Shown here: positions 36,341-47,672 of the stretch, one piece after another
Position numbering within the stretch: position 1 is the first letter of the stretch
Layout of the letters: the number at the start of each line of letters is the position of its first letter
The notes under the pieces: generated by a model
The model's input: the letters and a program-made list of their open reading frames with translations, nothing else
Told to the model about the DNA's origin: nothing
Databases searched by the model: none
Made by a program: the position numbers and the translations under genes
Assembly (NCBI GenBank): GCA_027625915.1
Contig: JANTQA010000030.1
Span: forward strand, 1,426,001 to 1,490,000
Source of the DNA: Anaeramoeba flamelloides
Taxonomy: Eukaryota > Metamonada > Anaeramoebidae
Direction: 5' to 3'
DNA length: 64,000 bases

Positions 36341-37875
36341 AGAATACAAAAAAAATAAATCAAATATCGAATCTATGAAGATCTATAAAAGGGATCATCT
36401 ATTTTATTTCCAAATATTTATTAAATATCTTGAAATTAAAAAATTTCAATGTATTAACTTTTTCAAATATCAAGAATATAAACAAAGATCTATTTTTATT
36501 AAAATCAGTTATTTGATAATACAATATTTGATATATATATATATATATATATATTTGTTCTTTATTTGAATTGTTTATTTGAATTAATTTTAATAGATTG
36601 AAATTATTTAAAAATTGAGAAATAATAATAAATCCTATTCATATTTTTTTTAATCTTTTTTGTTATTACTAACCCACTGTACTAATTTATAGGAGGGGGG
36701 GGGGATTTACCATTGATCAGAAAATAATCAAATTAAATAGTATTTCTTTGGGTTAAAAGTTATATTTTCCAGGTTTTAAAAAAGTACTTTGGGTGAATTT
36801 TTAATTTAATAATTTGATTGTTTTTTTTTTTTTGTTCAAAAAAAAAAAAGATAAAAATGATTTGTACTGTTCTTTGAATAAATAAATTAGATTTTTTCTC
36901 AAAGTTCAAAATAATTATTTTAAATTTTTCATAATAGGTTATTTTTAAACTTGGTGGATTTAAATTTTGGTGGTTTTATTTTTGAAGTGTATTTTGGTAC
37001 ACTTCTTTCTAAAGATAATAATATTTCTTTCTTCCTTTAACAAAAATAATTTTTTTGGAAAAAATTCATAAATATCTTAGATTTTGAACTATTTCAAAAA
37101 CGAGAAAAATGGATTAACTTTTAAAAATATTAATTCCTTTCAGTAAATGGCAAATAAAAATCAGTTTGGTCTATTAGTAATTAAACTTTTACTTCAGTTT
37201 TAAACTTCAGGATACTGTAGATTTTTTATAAAATTATATTAAATTTACAAACTTATTTTTTCTTCGATGTTGGCTAGTCACTTAAATGATAAAATAATTT
37301 AAAAATTTACAGAAATCTTGTTAAACCATTTGAAAAATATTTATTAAATTTACAATAAACGATAATTCACAATTTCCCTCTCAGTTAAAACGATCACAAT
37401 CATACAATTTCATTCAAATAGGAAATAATTTTAATTTTGAAAAATATGAAAATCATTGTTACCTCTTTTATTTTTTTTCTTTCATTTCATTTTTTATATC
37501 AATAACTTGTTACGTTTAAGGGAAATATTTTTTTTTAGGTTTTTCTTTTATTGGAATAATTTAATATGTATATATATTTCTGAAATTGAGTAATGGGGAA
37601 ATGAAAATACAATAAAAAAGGCCAAAAACAAGATTTTTCTTTCTATCTTCCAATCAATTCCTTTCAAACTCTTCAATTTGGATTTGAGAGGAAAAAAAGT
37701 TAATTAAATTCTCTTTTTTGAGCTACTATTAAAATTCATACGAAGTCAAAGATCGGTAAGCTAATAACAAAATTAACAAGTGGACGCAACATCCTAACAC
37801 AACACAACCTTTTTTCAGTTTTGTCGATTCTAAACCTTAAAGTTGAATAAAATAATTTTGGAATTTACTTTACTG
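36341..37875. other. Gap with a minor dispersed repeat
   Basis: No gene seen. It contains a (TA)n run at 36532-36553, a poly(G) run at about 36693-36702 that is striking in such AT-rich DNA, and a 140-base segment at 37378-37515 matching 44510-44655 (shared 'atacaatttcatt' and 'aaaatatgaaaatcattgtt' type words). Confidence 0.4.
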
Positions 37876-38327
37876 TTGAGAGAAAAATGTTGGACAAAGA
37901 AAAATGGTTGGACACCATTTTTAATTGGGAACATTTGTAAAATTTTAAATCAAATCCTATTGATAACTAGGTGACTTTTATATAAATCCAGGTTTAAAGG
38001 TGTTCCAAGTTCATTAATCTGTGGTGTGTGTAGAATACTCATTTGAATGGTCGATAACTAAAGTAGATCATATTATTTTAACAAAAACCCAAGTTTTAGT
38101 CAAGTTTACTATTAAATCTGAAAATGGTCATTTTTAAACTTGCTTTAGGCTATTAGAGATAAGGTTTTGAAAAAGTAGAATTACATTAATCGTTATACTA
38201 ATAATTAGATTATTGTTATTTTCTTTAGTTATTTCACAAACGATTGAAATTAAAAATCATTTTCAGTAATGTTCCCAATTAAAATTGCTGTCCAACCATT
38301 TTTCTGTTTCCAACATTTTTCTCTCAA
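37876..38327. mobile_element. ~450-bp TIR element, family B, copy 2
   Basis: The ends TTGAGAGAAAAATGTTGGAC and its complement frame an interior nearly identical to 58575-59027 and inverted relative to 2316-2766. Shared words include 'ataactaggtgacttttata' and 'tttaaacttgctttaggct'. It is non-coding. It lies about 350 bases upstream of the Rpn10 start codon, so it may overlap that promoter region. Confidence 0.75.
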
Positions 38328-38683
38328 GAGTTTGTCGTTTTTGAAAAATGTCAATTTCTCACTTAAAAGTTTTTAGCTATAATAATATTCAAATCTTAAA
38401 GTGACCCTTTTTAAAGATTTGAACATCAAATTCTTGTTGTTGACAAAAATTTGGAACAATTAGTTAAAAAACTTGTCACGAACTGTTCTCTCGTTCAAAG
38501 ATGAGAAAACAATTGAAAGAAGAAAGGAAATTCAATATGTGTATTGGTTGTTTCAGTAATTAATTGACAATTAAGTAAGAATAAAAGAACTCATATGAAA
38601 AAAAAAAAGTTTCATTTTCTTCCTTTTTTGATTTTTCAACATATTTTTTTATTTTTTAATAAAATTCGTTTGCTTTTTATTTA

Positions 38684-41600
38684 ATGACAAACGAGACAAC
38701 GTTAATTATTCTCGACGATTCCGTTGATTCACAACAAAAAGATTTTCAACCAAATCGACTTTTTTCTCAATTAGAATCTCTCGAGTATCTTTTGGAAACA
38801 AAAAAAACAAGCACAAACAAAATTGGAGTTTTAACTGTATCGTCACCAAAGAGTGTTCTGATCCAGCCAAGCAATGAAATCGAATCAATTCTCCAAAAGG
38901 TTTCGGATCTTAAGGTTTCAGAAGACAAAGGAGATTACCTGTCTGTCATACGCTTTGCTGCTGAAAGACTAATTAATCTTGGAAACGAACAAGCAGAATT
39001 AAGAATTATTCTTTTTATTGCTGGCGAAATAACCAATAGCAACGAAGAAATATCAAACGTTGGTTCACTTTTAAAAGAAAAATCTATTAAAATGGATCTT
39101 ATTTGTTTGGGGGATAATGAACAAAATCAAGAAAAATTAAAAAATTTGTTAAGTATTGTTAACACAGATAACCAATCACATTTACTCGCAATAAGTCCTA
39201 GTAACATTATTTTTTTTCTTTTATTCAGTCTCTTTTTCTTTTTCATTTTCTTTCCCTTTCCCTTTCCCTTTCCCTTTTCATTTCCCTTTTTCTTTTTCTT
39301 TTTCTTTTTCTTTTTCTTTTTTCTTACTCTTTCCCTTTTTGTAATTTTTTTTACAAAAACGAAATTTTGTTTTTGTGAGTTATAAATGCTAAAAGTAAAA
39401 AGCTCACTTTAGTTTTTAATTGTTGAATAAACAGTAATTCCAAAAAACATTCAAAAGAAGAAATTTTTTAAATGAAAGGTAATTTCCTTTTCTAAAAAAT
39501 GAAGAGTTTACAATCCCACCAATTTCTTTTTTAAGTATCCCATCACTTACCATGAATTTGCACCATACTCAAAGGGTGGTTTGCCACAAAAAATTATATT
39601 GTGAAATTGCACTTCTTTTGTTTCAAAAAATTCAAATTTAGAACCAAAATAAAATTCATCAAAAAGGATTTCATTGACCAAAAATTCAAATAATAAAAAA
39701 AAAGTTTCAAAGGATTTCAATTTAGCAAAAATCGAAATAAAGTCAAAAAAAAAGTTTAGCTAGTTCCACAATTCCAAAAATTCAAAGTATTTTCTGATTT
39801 TAAAAATATAAATTGCAAAAAAGAGATTTATATTATCACAATCAAAAAAACAAGAACGAAAAAAAATATTAATCTTTTCTGGTTTTATATTTCCAAATGC
39901 TTAAATTTCTTCAATTTGAAATAAATTGTTTTCTTTTAGTAGAAAAATGATTCAATTCAATTTAAATCAATTAGTGGTTGTTTTGTAAGCCTCTATATTT
40001 GTCAAAGTAAGCATTTTGTAATATTCTTGAAACAAAAATGACAAATTTGAAAATGGAAAAAATGAAAAGCATAATCCTCAAGATTCCAAAAAGAAAATTG
40101 ACATTGATCTTCTTTGAAATCAATATGCAAGTATTTTTAGTTTAACAAAATATATGTTATATCAATTATGGAAAAGTGATATTTTACTCATATTAAAAAT
40201 CTTACTGCAAAATTAATTTATTTTCAATTTCAAATCACAGAAATCACAGAAATCACAGAAATCACAGAAACCTAAAATTGTTCTAGTTTACAATAATTTC
40301 AAGGTTTATCATTTTTATTCCTTAATAAAAATTTAGGAATTCTGGAAAAGCTAACGGAGGTTTTTTTTTAATTTGAGAAATAAACCAAAAATTACATAAA
40401 TTTTCTTTTTTTTTCTCAAATTAAAAAAAACCTAACGGCACATAAGAGGGGTTAGCATTTTTCAGACACCTTGTAAAATTAATTTAGAATTAGTAAAGCA
40501 CTAAAGTGTATAAATTGACTTGTGGGAAATAAAAATCAAAAAGTTCGTTAAGATTTTGAGATTCAATGTTTGCTTTTTTTAAAAGCAATTAAAATGTTCT
40601 ATATTCTTTTTAACTTTTAGAATGAAGATCGATCCAAGATCTTCCTCTTTTTATTGTTTTAAAGTTTGGTTTGTCGAGGTAAGCCAACTTTTTAAAAGAA
40701 TTACTAAAAATTTTTGTTTTTTAAAAATATTGTTTTTTCTTTTTTTGTTGACTTCTTAAAATTTTTGAAAAGACTCAGTTTTGAAGATCTGAATACTTTT
40801 ATAAATGTTCTGGATTCAAGTTAATTAATGAAGGGATTATGTTGAATTTTCTCTGAAAAGTGAATTAAAATTTAGAAGACAAATCAAATCCATTTTGAAC
40901 ATGAAAAGTCGGATTAATTTGAGAAGAGAATAAAAAAGGATTCTTGAGATGTTTCAGTATTATTTATTATTTTCTGCCAAAATACCTGGAATTCTTATAC
41001 TTTGAATTTCCTCGTCTTTTTTCAAAACGAGAACCTTTTGGAACCTTAACGAGATTTTGTATTTTTTTTTTTTATATAGTAAACACAAAGATAGAATCTA
41101 TTGAAAAAAATAGTTATTGAGATTCAATTTAAGTTTTACTATCGAAATAACAAATAACAGTTTCTAAAATGGAAAAGTAACATTACTTTAAATTTTTTCG
41201 TAGCAAAAATAAAATCAAGATTACTTAAATATAATTACTTTTAGGTGCTTTTCTGAATTCCTATTAGTTATTGTGGTGATTTTCTTTGAATGTCAATACC
41301 ATCCACAAAAATGACAAAATATTTCATTTTCGAAATTTGTACAAAAAAAAATGGTAATGATAGAAAAAAATAAAAAATAGTCACTCATTTCAAAAAAAAA
41401 AATTTGATTATTGAAAAATTTTGGGTATATTATTAAATTTCAAAATCGGTCAAATTTCAAAGTTGGTCAAAATGAAATTTTTTATATTTTTGAAGAGTTT
41501 CTTGATTATTTTCATTAGTATGTAAATTTTTTTTTGGTTTTTAATGATTGTGATTCGAAAAATCAAAAAGATTATTTTGCGATTAGTAGTAGTTTATTTC

Positions 41601-43046
41601 TTAAATTTTATAAAATCCAAAAGGTTAAAATAATCAATACTAAATATTTGTTTTCAAAACCCAATTTTAACCATCAAAGTTAAGTGGAAATTTTTTACCA
41701 CTTAAAACAAGTTACAAAAGTCTAATTCCTATTTTCTTAATTATTTTTTTTTCAAAATTCTTACCAAAATTCTCTAACATAACATCCAAATCATCGGAAC
41801 GTACCTTAACATACCTTAACATACTCTTAACCTACCCGAAAAATTGTTTTTAAATACCCACAGTCAATATAACTCAATTGAATTGACTATTTTCAAAAAA
41901 TTGAGAATTTGACCAATTTTGAAATTTGACCAAATTTGAAAAACTAATAATTTTCGCAAAAATTTTTACTATATAATTATTACGTTTTTTTTTGATGGAC
42001 TTACTCTCAAAATTTTGATTTATAATTTTTTTTTTTTAATTTTTATTTTTATAGAAATAGAAGGTCAAGTTAAAGATCAGTTGGTTAAATCAAAAATTTT
42101 TATCAAAATAAAAAATGAAGATATTGAACAAGTTGAACAAGTTGAACAAGTTGAACAGGTTGAACAAGTTGAACAGACGGAAGATGAAGTGGACGAAATG
42201 TTGCGTTTGGCCTTAGAAATCTCAATGATGGAAATGGATCAAGTCGAAAAGGAATTAGATGAAAATGAAAAGAAAAAGGAAAAAGAAGAAAAAAATAAAA
42301 AAGAAAACGAAAACGAAAAAGAAAAAGAAAAAGAAAACGAAAATGAAAAAGAAAACGAAAATGAAAAAGAAAAAGAAAATGAAAAAGAAACTGAAGAAAA
42401 GAAAGTGGAAGAAGATGAAGATGAAGGAGATCCAATTCTAAAAAATATTGAAAAACTATCCGAAACAGATCAATTAAAATATGTTATCAAAATGTCAATG
42501 GGCGAATTAACCGAAGAAGATATGAAAGAAATACAAACAAAAATTAAAAAGGCTGAAGAAATTGAAAAAAAGAGAGAATTAGAAAAAGGGGAGAAGAGAA
42601 AGGAGAAAGTGGAAAATAGACAGGAGAAGGGAAGGGTAAAGGTACTTGAAATGGAAATGGAAATGGAAATTCAAAAGGTAATAGAAACTGAAAAAAAAAA
42701 AAAAATAGTAATTGAAAAGCCTTTGCCTGTGCCACAAAAAGATCCAAAAGTTTTGGAAGTGATGAAAAATTGGGATTTTTTGACTGACGTTATCAATCAA
42801 ATACCTGGAGCAAAATCAAATGATGAAAAAATTAAAAATATGTGGGAAAAAATTCTTTTTAATAAAAATGAAAAAGATGAAAAAAATGAACAAGATGAAA
42901 AAACTGAAAAAAATGAAAAAGATGAAAAAAAGGATCACCAAGCTAAAGAAATAGTAAAGGAAAGTGAAATCAAGTTAGAAAAAACGGAAAAAATAGAAAT
43001 GGAGATCCAAAAAGAGAAGGAAATTGAAATTGAATCAAAGAATTAA
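38684..43046 (+). CDS. RPN10: 26S proteasome ubiquitin receptor Rpn10 (PSMD4-like)
   Basis: Subunit of the 19S regulatory particle that binds polyubiquitin. Exon 1 (38684-39200) encodes a von Willebrand A-type domain, starting MTNETTLIILDDSVDS and including RLFSQLESL, KIGVLTVSSP, LRIILFIAGE, IKMDLICLGD and QSHLLAISP, in the same order as human Rpn10. A GTAACA donor at 39201 and an AG acceptor ending at 42054 join in phase to exon 2 (42055-43046). Exon 2 supplies the VWA end (GQVKDQLVKSKIF), a UIM (EDEVDEMLRLALEISMMEM, about residues 218-234), a second UIM-like motif (DQLKYVIKMSMGELTEE, about 311-328) and the C-terminal VMKNWDFLTDVINQIPG (about 409-425), matching the human VMQDPEFLQSVLENLPG. 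The total is 502 residues, longer than usual because of Lys/Glu repeats. The 2,854-bp intron is far larger than the others here except the gaps of mobile origin. Confidence 0.88.
39201..42054 (+). other. Large intron of Rpn10 holding repeats
   Basis: The intron begins with a pyrimidine tract of repeated 'tttccc' units (39250-39320). It contains four or more tandem 'aaatcacag' units (40233-40268), a foldback repeat of the AACCTA family (40345-40445) and tandem 'ataccttaac' units (41804-41825). A cryptic exon-like piece lies at 40621-40678: it has an AG before it, an ATG and a GTAAGC donor after it, but its length does not fit the Rpn10 frame. Confidence 0.6.
40345..40445. repeat. Short foldback repeat in the Rpn10 intron
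   Basis: The left arm 'aggttttttttta' with 'tttgagaaataaacc' pairs with 'ctcaaattaaaaaaaacct' on the right. It is a member of the short AACCTA subfamily. Confidence 0.5.
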
Positions 43047-43487
43047 ACAATCGAATTAAAAAAAAATCGAAAAAATAAATTGCATGTCATTATCAGTAAT
43101 GGTGTGGTCATCTTAATTAAAAGTATATTCGGATATACATTTTGGACAAAAATTAAATAACCTTCATATCAACCCACATATTTTTAATTATGAATGTTAA
43201 TTGAGATTTTGTAATCTCATTTTTTTTAAAAATAATTGTTGATCGATATTAATGAATACGCTTAATGTTATTGAAAATGATAAAAATTTAATTGTTAAAT
43301 TTTTTAAATATCTATTATTATTTTTTTTTTTTTTTTCAATCTCCAGCTAATATTTTGTTTTTTTTTGATATTTTGAAATTAAACTTAAAAACTTTATTTA
43401 TTAATAATCAATCCATTGCTTTTTAAATATGTTATATTGGGTTATAAATTCTTATTATTATATTCTTAGGAATCAAACTAAACTCTG
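43047..43487. other. Gap downstream of Rpn10
   Basis: AT-rich 3' flank with a T run near 43322. No gene seen. Confidence 0.35.
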
Positions 43488-44177
43488 TTTCAGTCAAAGT
43501 GGCCAAAAAAAAACGTTTTTTTCAAATATCAATTATTTTATATAATTGACCTTTGAAGAACAAATAAGAAATAAACAGAATAATACACATCAAAAAATTG
43601 TTGATATATGTCTGAAAGAAAACTAATTAATCAATAAATTTTCTTAAAAATTGAAAAACTCAAATTCTTAGGGCCCTATTGAGAAAAACAACGATGTTCG
43701 TTTTGACCTTCTAATGGTATTTGAATAATAAATATGAAACATTTTTCACTTCATTTTCCATACTTTTCTTTTAGAAATCAAGTCCCCCAAACGAAGTTTG
43801 TTGGTATTTGTGGTCTCTATTTGAAAAAGGAAATGAAAATGAAGTGAAAATTTTTCACATTTATTAAACAAATATCAAGATCAAAGATCGAATTGAATTG
43901 CCATAGAAATCAATAGATTTCTCAACAATCTTTACATGATTTCAATGACTTTAGAATAACACATTTTTACCAAGTGACTATTGATCTTGCAATAAAAAAA
44001 TTTTTTGCTAATGAATTATGTTTTTAAAAAAAAATCGAAAAAAAAAAAAAAACAAAAATATGTAAAAAAATGATTTCAATTTTGAAAATTTCCAAAATAA
44101 ATTTTTTCTTCTAATATCTATGCAAACCCTTTAAACACATATATTAGACCATTACAACTGGGCCCTTTTGACTGAAA
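43488..44177. mobile_element. TIR element, family C, copy 2 (~0.7 kb)
   Basis: TTTCAGTCAAAGTGGCC at the left and GGCCCTTTTGACTGAAA at the right. It matches 18990-19904 across both ends, including the 'ttgacctttgaagaacaaat' block and the 'acatttttaccaagtgac' block. A middle stretch of about 220 bases present in copy 1 is missing here. It is non-coding. Confidence 0.72.
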
Positions 44178-45129
44178 AATAGTTTAAATAAGTCAAAGAA
44201 TAATTTACAAAATGAATCTATTTAATTTAGTATTGACGTGTTTTATATTAATAAAATCCCGATTTAAATTAAGAGTTTTAACTATCTTCAATATATCCTT
44301 ATCAATTTCCTTTTCTTTGTTGGAAAAGTGTGGCGGTTAGACAATTGGTTAGTGTTTACAATTTTGACTAAATAAGTCAAAAGAATTTTGATACACTTCA
44401 GATTTAAATTTATTTTTTGTTTAAATCCAACAACCCTTCTTTTATTTTTCCAAGATTTAACACGGGTTGTTCTAATACCGGATTTAATAATAAACTAAAA
44501 TTCAAAATTTTTCACACAGCTAAAACGTTTCGAATAATCATAATGATACAATTTCATTGAAATCGGATCTAATTTTGATTTTTGTAAAATATGAAAATCA
44601 TTTTTTCATCTTTTAGTAGTTTTTTGTTTTCATTTCATTGTTCGAATTACTAACTTATTTCGTTCGATCAAAATTTTTTTCAACAATTGATATTAGGTTA
44701 AAGTCAAGTTGTTCCAAATAGAAGAACTCAAATAAAATTAGTTGGTAGTATCTAACCATTTGATCGATCAATAATTTCTCATAGAATTTAAACAAATTTG
44801 CTAATGTATTTTTTTGTTTTGCTCTCTCCAAAATTTTTAACACACCCATGATTTATTTGTATTGATAATTAGTTATTTATTGTTTTGTGAGTATTGTAAT
44901 TTATAAAAAAGTGTTAACATTTCAGTTATTGAATGGTTCTAATTTGGTATTTCTTCTTGAATTGATTAAAAAAGTTTTTTTTTTCATTTCACAAATCGAA
45001 TTTTGGTGTGTTAAAAATTTTGAATTTGGTTTTAATATACTTGAAATTTTCTTTTGGGAACTGGTATATATTATGTCAATAAATATCTAGAAAATAATGA
45101 TTTACTATTCTCAATCCAATTTATATTTT
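44178..45129. other. Gap with a minor dispersed repeat and doubtful short frames
   Basis: The part at 44510-44655 matches 37378-37515. A minus frame at 44655-44849 (GVLKILERAKQKN..., 64 residues) is open but unrecognised, and overlapping frames on both strands make coding doubtful. The string 'ggtgtgttaaaaatttt' occurs inverted at about 44830 and 45005. Confidence 0.35.
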
Positions 45130-45452
45130 GGTATTGATTTTTTTTCTCCATTTTTTTATAATGATGAAATATCTTTTAGTTGGGAAGAAGAATTACAAAG
45201 GAATAAAATTAACTGGTTACCTGTTAATACTGAGATGTCGAAAGATGGAAAGTATGAGTAACTTGAAATTTAAAAGGGAAAAGACATAGATAAATAATCT
45301 CAAGAGTTTAAAGCAAAAAGAGAGATTCCTAGGAAAAAAAAGAAATATACTTCATTTTACAACAACTTTCAAATGAACTTACCGAATTAATTATCAAATT
45401 TTATTAAATTAACCTAATGTATTGTAGCTATGGTTTTGGGTTTTATTAATTG
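45130..45452 (+). pseudogene. Decayed copy of the unknown WEEEL gene
   Basis: Reads ISFSWEEELQRNKINWLPVN, then a Lys-rich middle with stops, then a tail with Val-Leu-Gly-Phe-Ile-Asn. The order of blocks matches 1955-2249. It preserves a longer clean first block than that copy. The parent family is unknown. Confidence 0.4.
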
Positions 45453-46929
45453 ACTATACTATTGTTTTTTATTGTTTATAATTGTATAAATTGATTATTA
45501 AAAACATCGAAAATAAAAGTTTTTTTTTTGTTTTTATTTTCAACTTTGAAATTTTTTTTTAATTTTTCAAAAATAAAAATAATTTGGGAATATCTTTCCA
45601 GTGAATAATTGTGAAATCAGTGATTTGAATCTTCAATAGTAGAAAAATAAATTTGAGTAAAAATAAAAAATCGATACAATGACAAAAATGGTTGTGTTAA
45701 ATTTTTGAAGATGTTTGTAGATTTTTTTTAGTGTGATAATTTCAGGCAGATAATTTGACTATAAAGCACATGAACTAGCATTGGGTCTCTCTATAGCTAT
45801 TTATTTTTTGAGAAAACGAATGAAAAATTAAAAATAATCTACTTTTACTTCACAAATACCAGCTAATTTAAAACCAAGATTAAAAATAAGTATTAATAAA
45901 TTAAGTGTCTCGCTTCGCTTCAATATAAATTTTAAACATTTTGAAGCTAATTGTGAAAAAAAAATATCTTCAAATGTCTATAATCTACTAATATCTACAT
46001 TTTTCAAAAATACCCAAAAAAAATGAAAGTTACCGAGTATAAAATAGGTTTTTCAAAAAAAAAAAATGGCCTCTTATATATTGTCTTATTCCAATACTCA
46101 TCAAATCAAACATCAACTGGTAAACCTAATGCCAAATTAATTTTGAAGGTCAGACCCATGGAATTTTTTAAATAAATTTTTTATTAATGAATTGAGTTGA
46201 TTTAAAAATTTATAAATCGTTTTTCCTAATTATTTCTTGAAAATTTCGAAATTTTTAACAATAATTGTAGCTAATAATTGTTATAATTTTTCTGAAAAAA
46301 ACACAAGATTAGATTTTTTTTTTTTGGAAATTTCTTTTTTGAGTAGGCAGAAGTTTATGTAACAAATATCTATTTACTTATTATTATTATAAATTTCTTT
46401 AATATTCCAATGTGTAATTTTTTTTAAAAAAAATAAAACACAGATTTGAATTGGAAATACAAGTTTTATTAAATCTATACGGATTATCTAAGGGATCATT
46501 GTTTAATTCAATACCTTTCAATAAAATGATTTAAAATAAAGTGCAGAGTTATTAGGAATTAAAAATAATATTCTGGTTTTGAAAAAAAAATTGTAATTTT
46601 TATAAGTTGCCAATACCAATCAAAAAATAACCAATATAGGAGGTAAAATCGATTTCCAAAAATCAAAAATCAATAAACAAGGTAATTTTTAGAAAAAAAT
46701 AGCCGACAAGTGGCACTCAATTTCCAATAAGAATGGTTATGAAATATATAATTTTGAAAAAACTGAGTCAGTTTTGAAGTGTTACTATTCTGCGATTTTG
46801 AGATCTCCAAGATTTGTTTTTTTCATTTTTTTCTTCAAATGAGTTATTTTTTTCTCAAGAAGTAACAAAATCCTTACTTTGCCAAATATAGAGGGTTAAA
46901 AAATAACTATAAATTAGATTAAATCAAAT
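45453..46929. other. Gap, nothing seen
   Basis: AT-rich spacer with A and T runs. No convincing coding frame or repeat was recognised. Confidence 0.35.
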
Positions 46930-47313
46930 TTAATTGATTAGATACTTCAAAAAAATAAAAACAATCTGTTGTAAATAGAAGAAATTGCATTCCTTTGGAA
47001 ATTTAAAAAAAGAACCAAGTAATTTTTTTTTATTAAATTTTAAATTTCTAGAATTGAGAAGTACTTTTAAACTTTTTTTTGTTAATTGAATTTTTAGATA
47101 ACGAGATCCTCTCAAGATTTTTTTTTGAATTGAAAATTTTGTCAAATGAGATTCGAAGAAATATTTTTTTTGGTAATTTGTATTTTTTGAATCAAAAATA
47201 AGAGCAATTTCACAATAAAATTGTTTGTTTGAGTTACCCCTTGGGTATAGTGCAAATCCACGGTAAATGACTAGAGTCTTAACACTAAAAAAAATACAAA
47301 TCATAAAGATCAA
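46930..47313 (-). CDS. Unknown basic protein, probably a last exon
   Basis: Open frame of up to 127 residues. A 'ttttttttag' acceptor at about 47282 suggests that the exon starts with VKTLVIYRGFALYPRGN. The body is Lys-rich (ILRGSRYLKIQLTKKSLKVL) and ends with a Phe-rich segment. I do not recognise it. A faint likeness to the core of bacterial-type ribosomal protein L28 was considered but is too weak to use. No upstream exon was found. Confidence 0.3.
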   Translation of the reverse strand: MIFMICIFFSVKTLVIYRGFALYPRGNSNKQFYCEIALIFDSKNTNYQKKYFFESHLTKFSIQKKILRGSRYLKIQLTKKSLKVLLNSRNLKFNKKKLLGSFFKFPKECNFFYLQQIVFIFLKYLIN

Positions 47314-47672
47314 ACCTTTTTTATGATATTAATTAGTAACTTTTGTTAGAAAATTATTCGAACAAGAACAAGGCAAAAGTAAAAAAAAAAATGAAGAAAA
47401 TTATTTGTAGATAAAAAATATTTATTATTCATAATTTGTTCATGTTAATTGGTTTAGAGTATCCTGCTTAAAATAAAAAAGTAACAAAAAAAAATTAATT
47501 AAAAAGGATTTAAGAAAAAGGATCCCTACCATTCAAAAATAAAAACAAAAAGAAAATGTCATTCAATAAAAAAGAAGATAGAAACAGAAACAAAAAAGTT
47601 AAAAAGATAAAGAAAAAGAAAAAGAAAAAGAATTGGAATTTCAAGAAGTAAAAATAGGAAAAATTTAAAGAT
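47314..47672. other. Short gap downstream of the thymidine kinase
   Basis: AT-rich 3' flank. The frames seen here on the minus strand overlap the kinase 3' end in another frame and are shadows. Confidence 0.35.

Noticed and set aside
42103-42800. Phe/Leu-rich minus frames across the Rpn10 second exon
   Set aside because: Antisense shadows of the Lys/Glu repeat codons. The plus frame has UIM motifs and the conserved C-terminal block.
46930-47313. Possible ribosomal protein L28 assignment
   Set aside because: Similarity is limited to scattered Lys/Arg/Leu positions and the expected N-terminal motif is absent.
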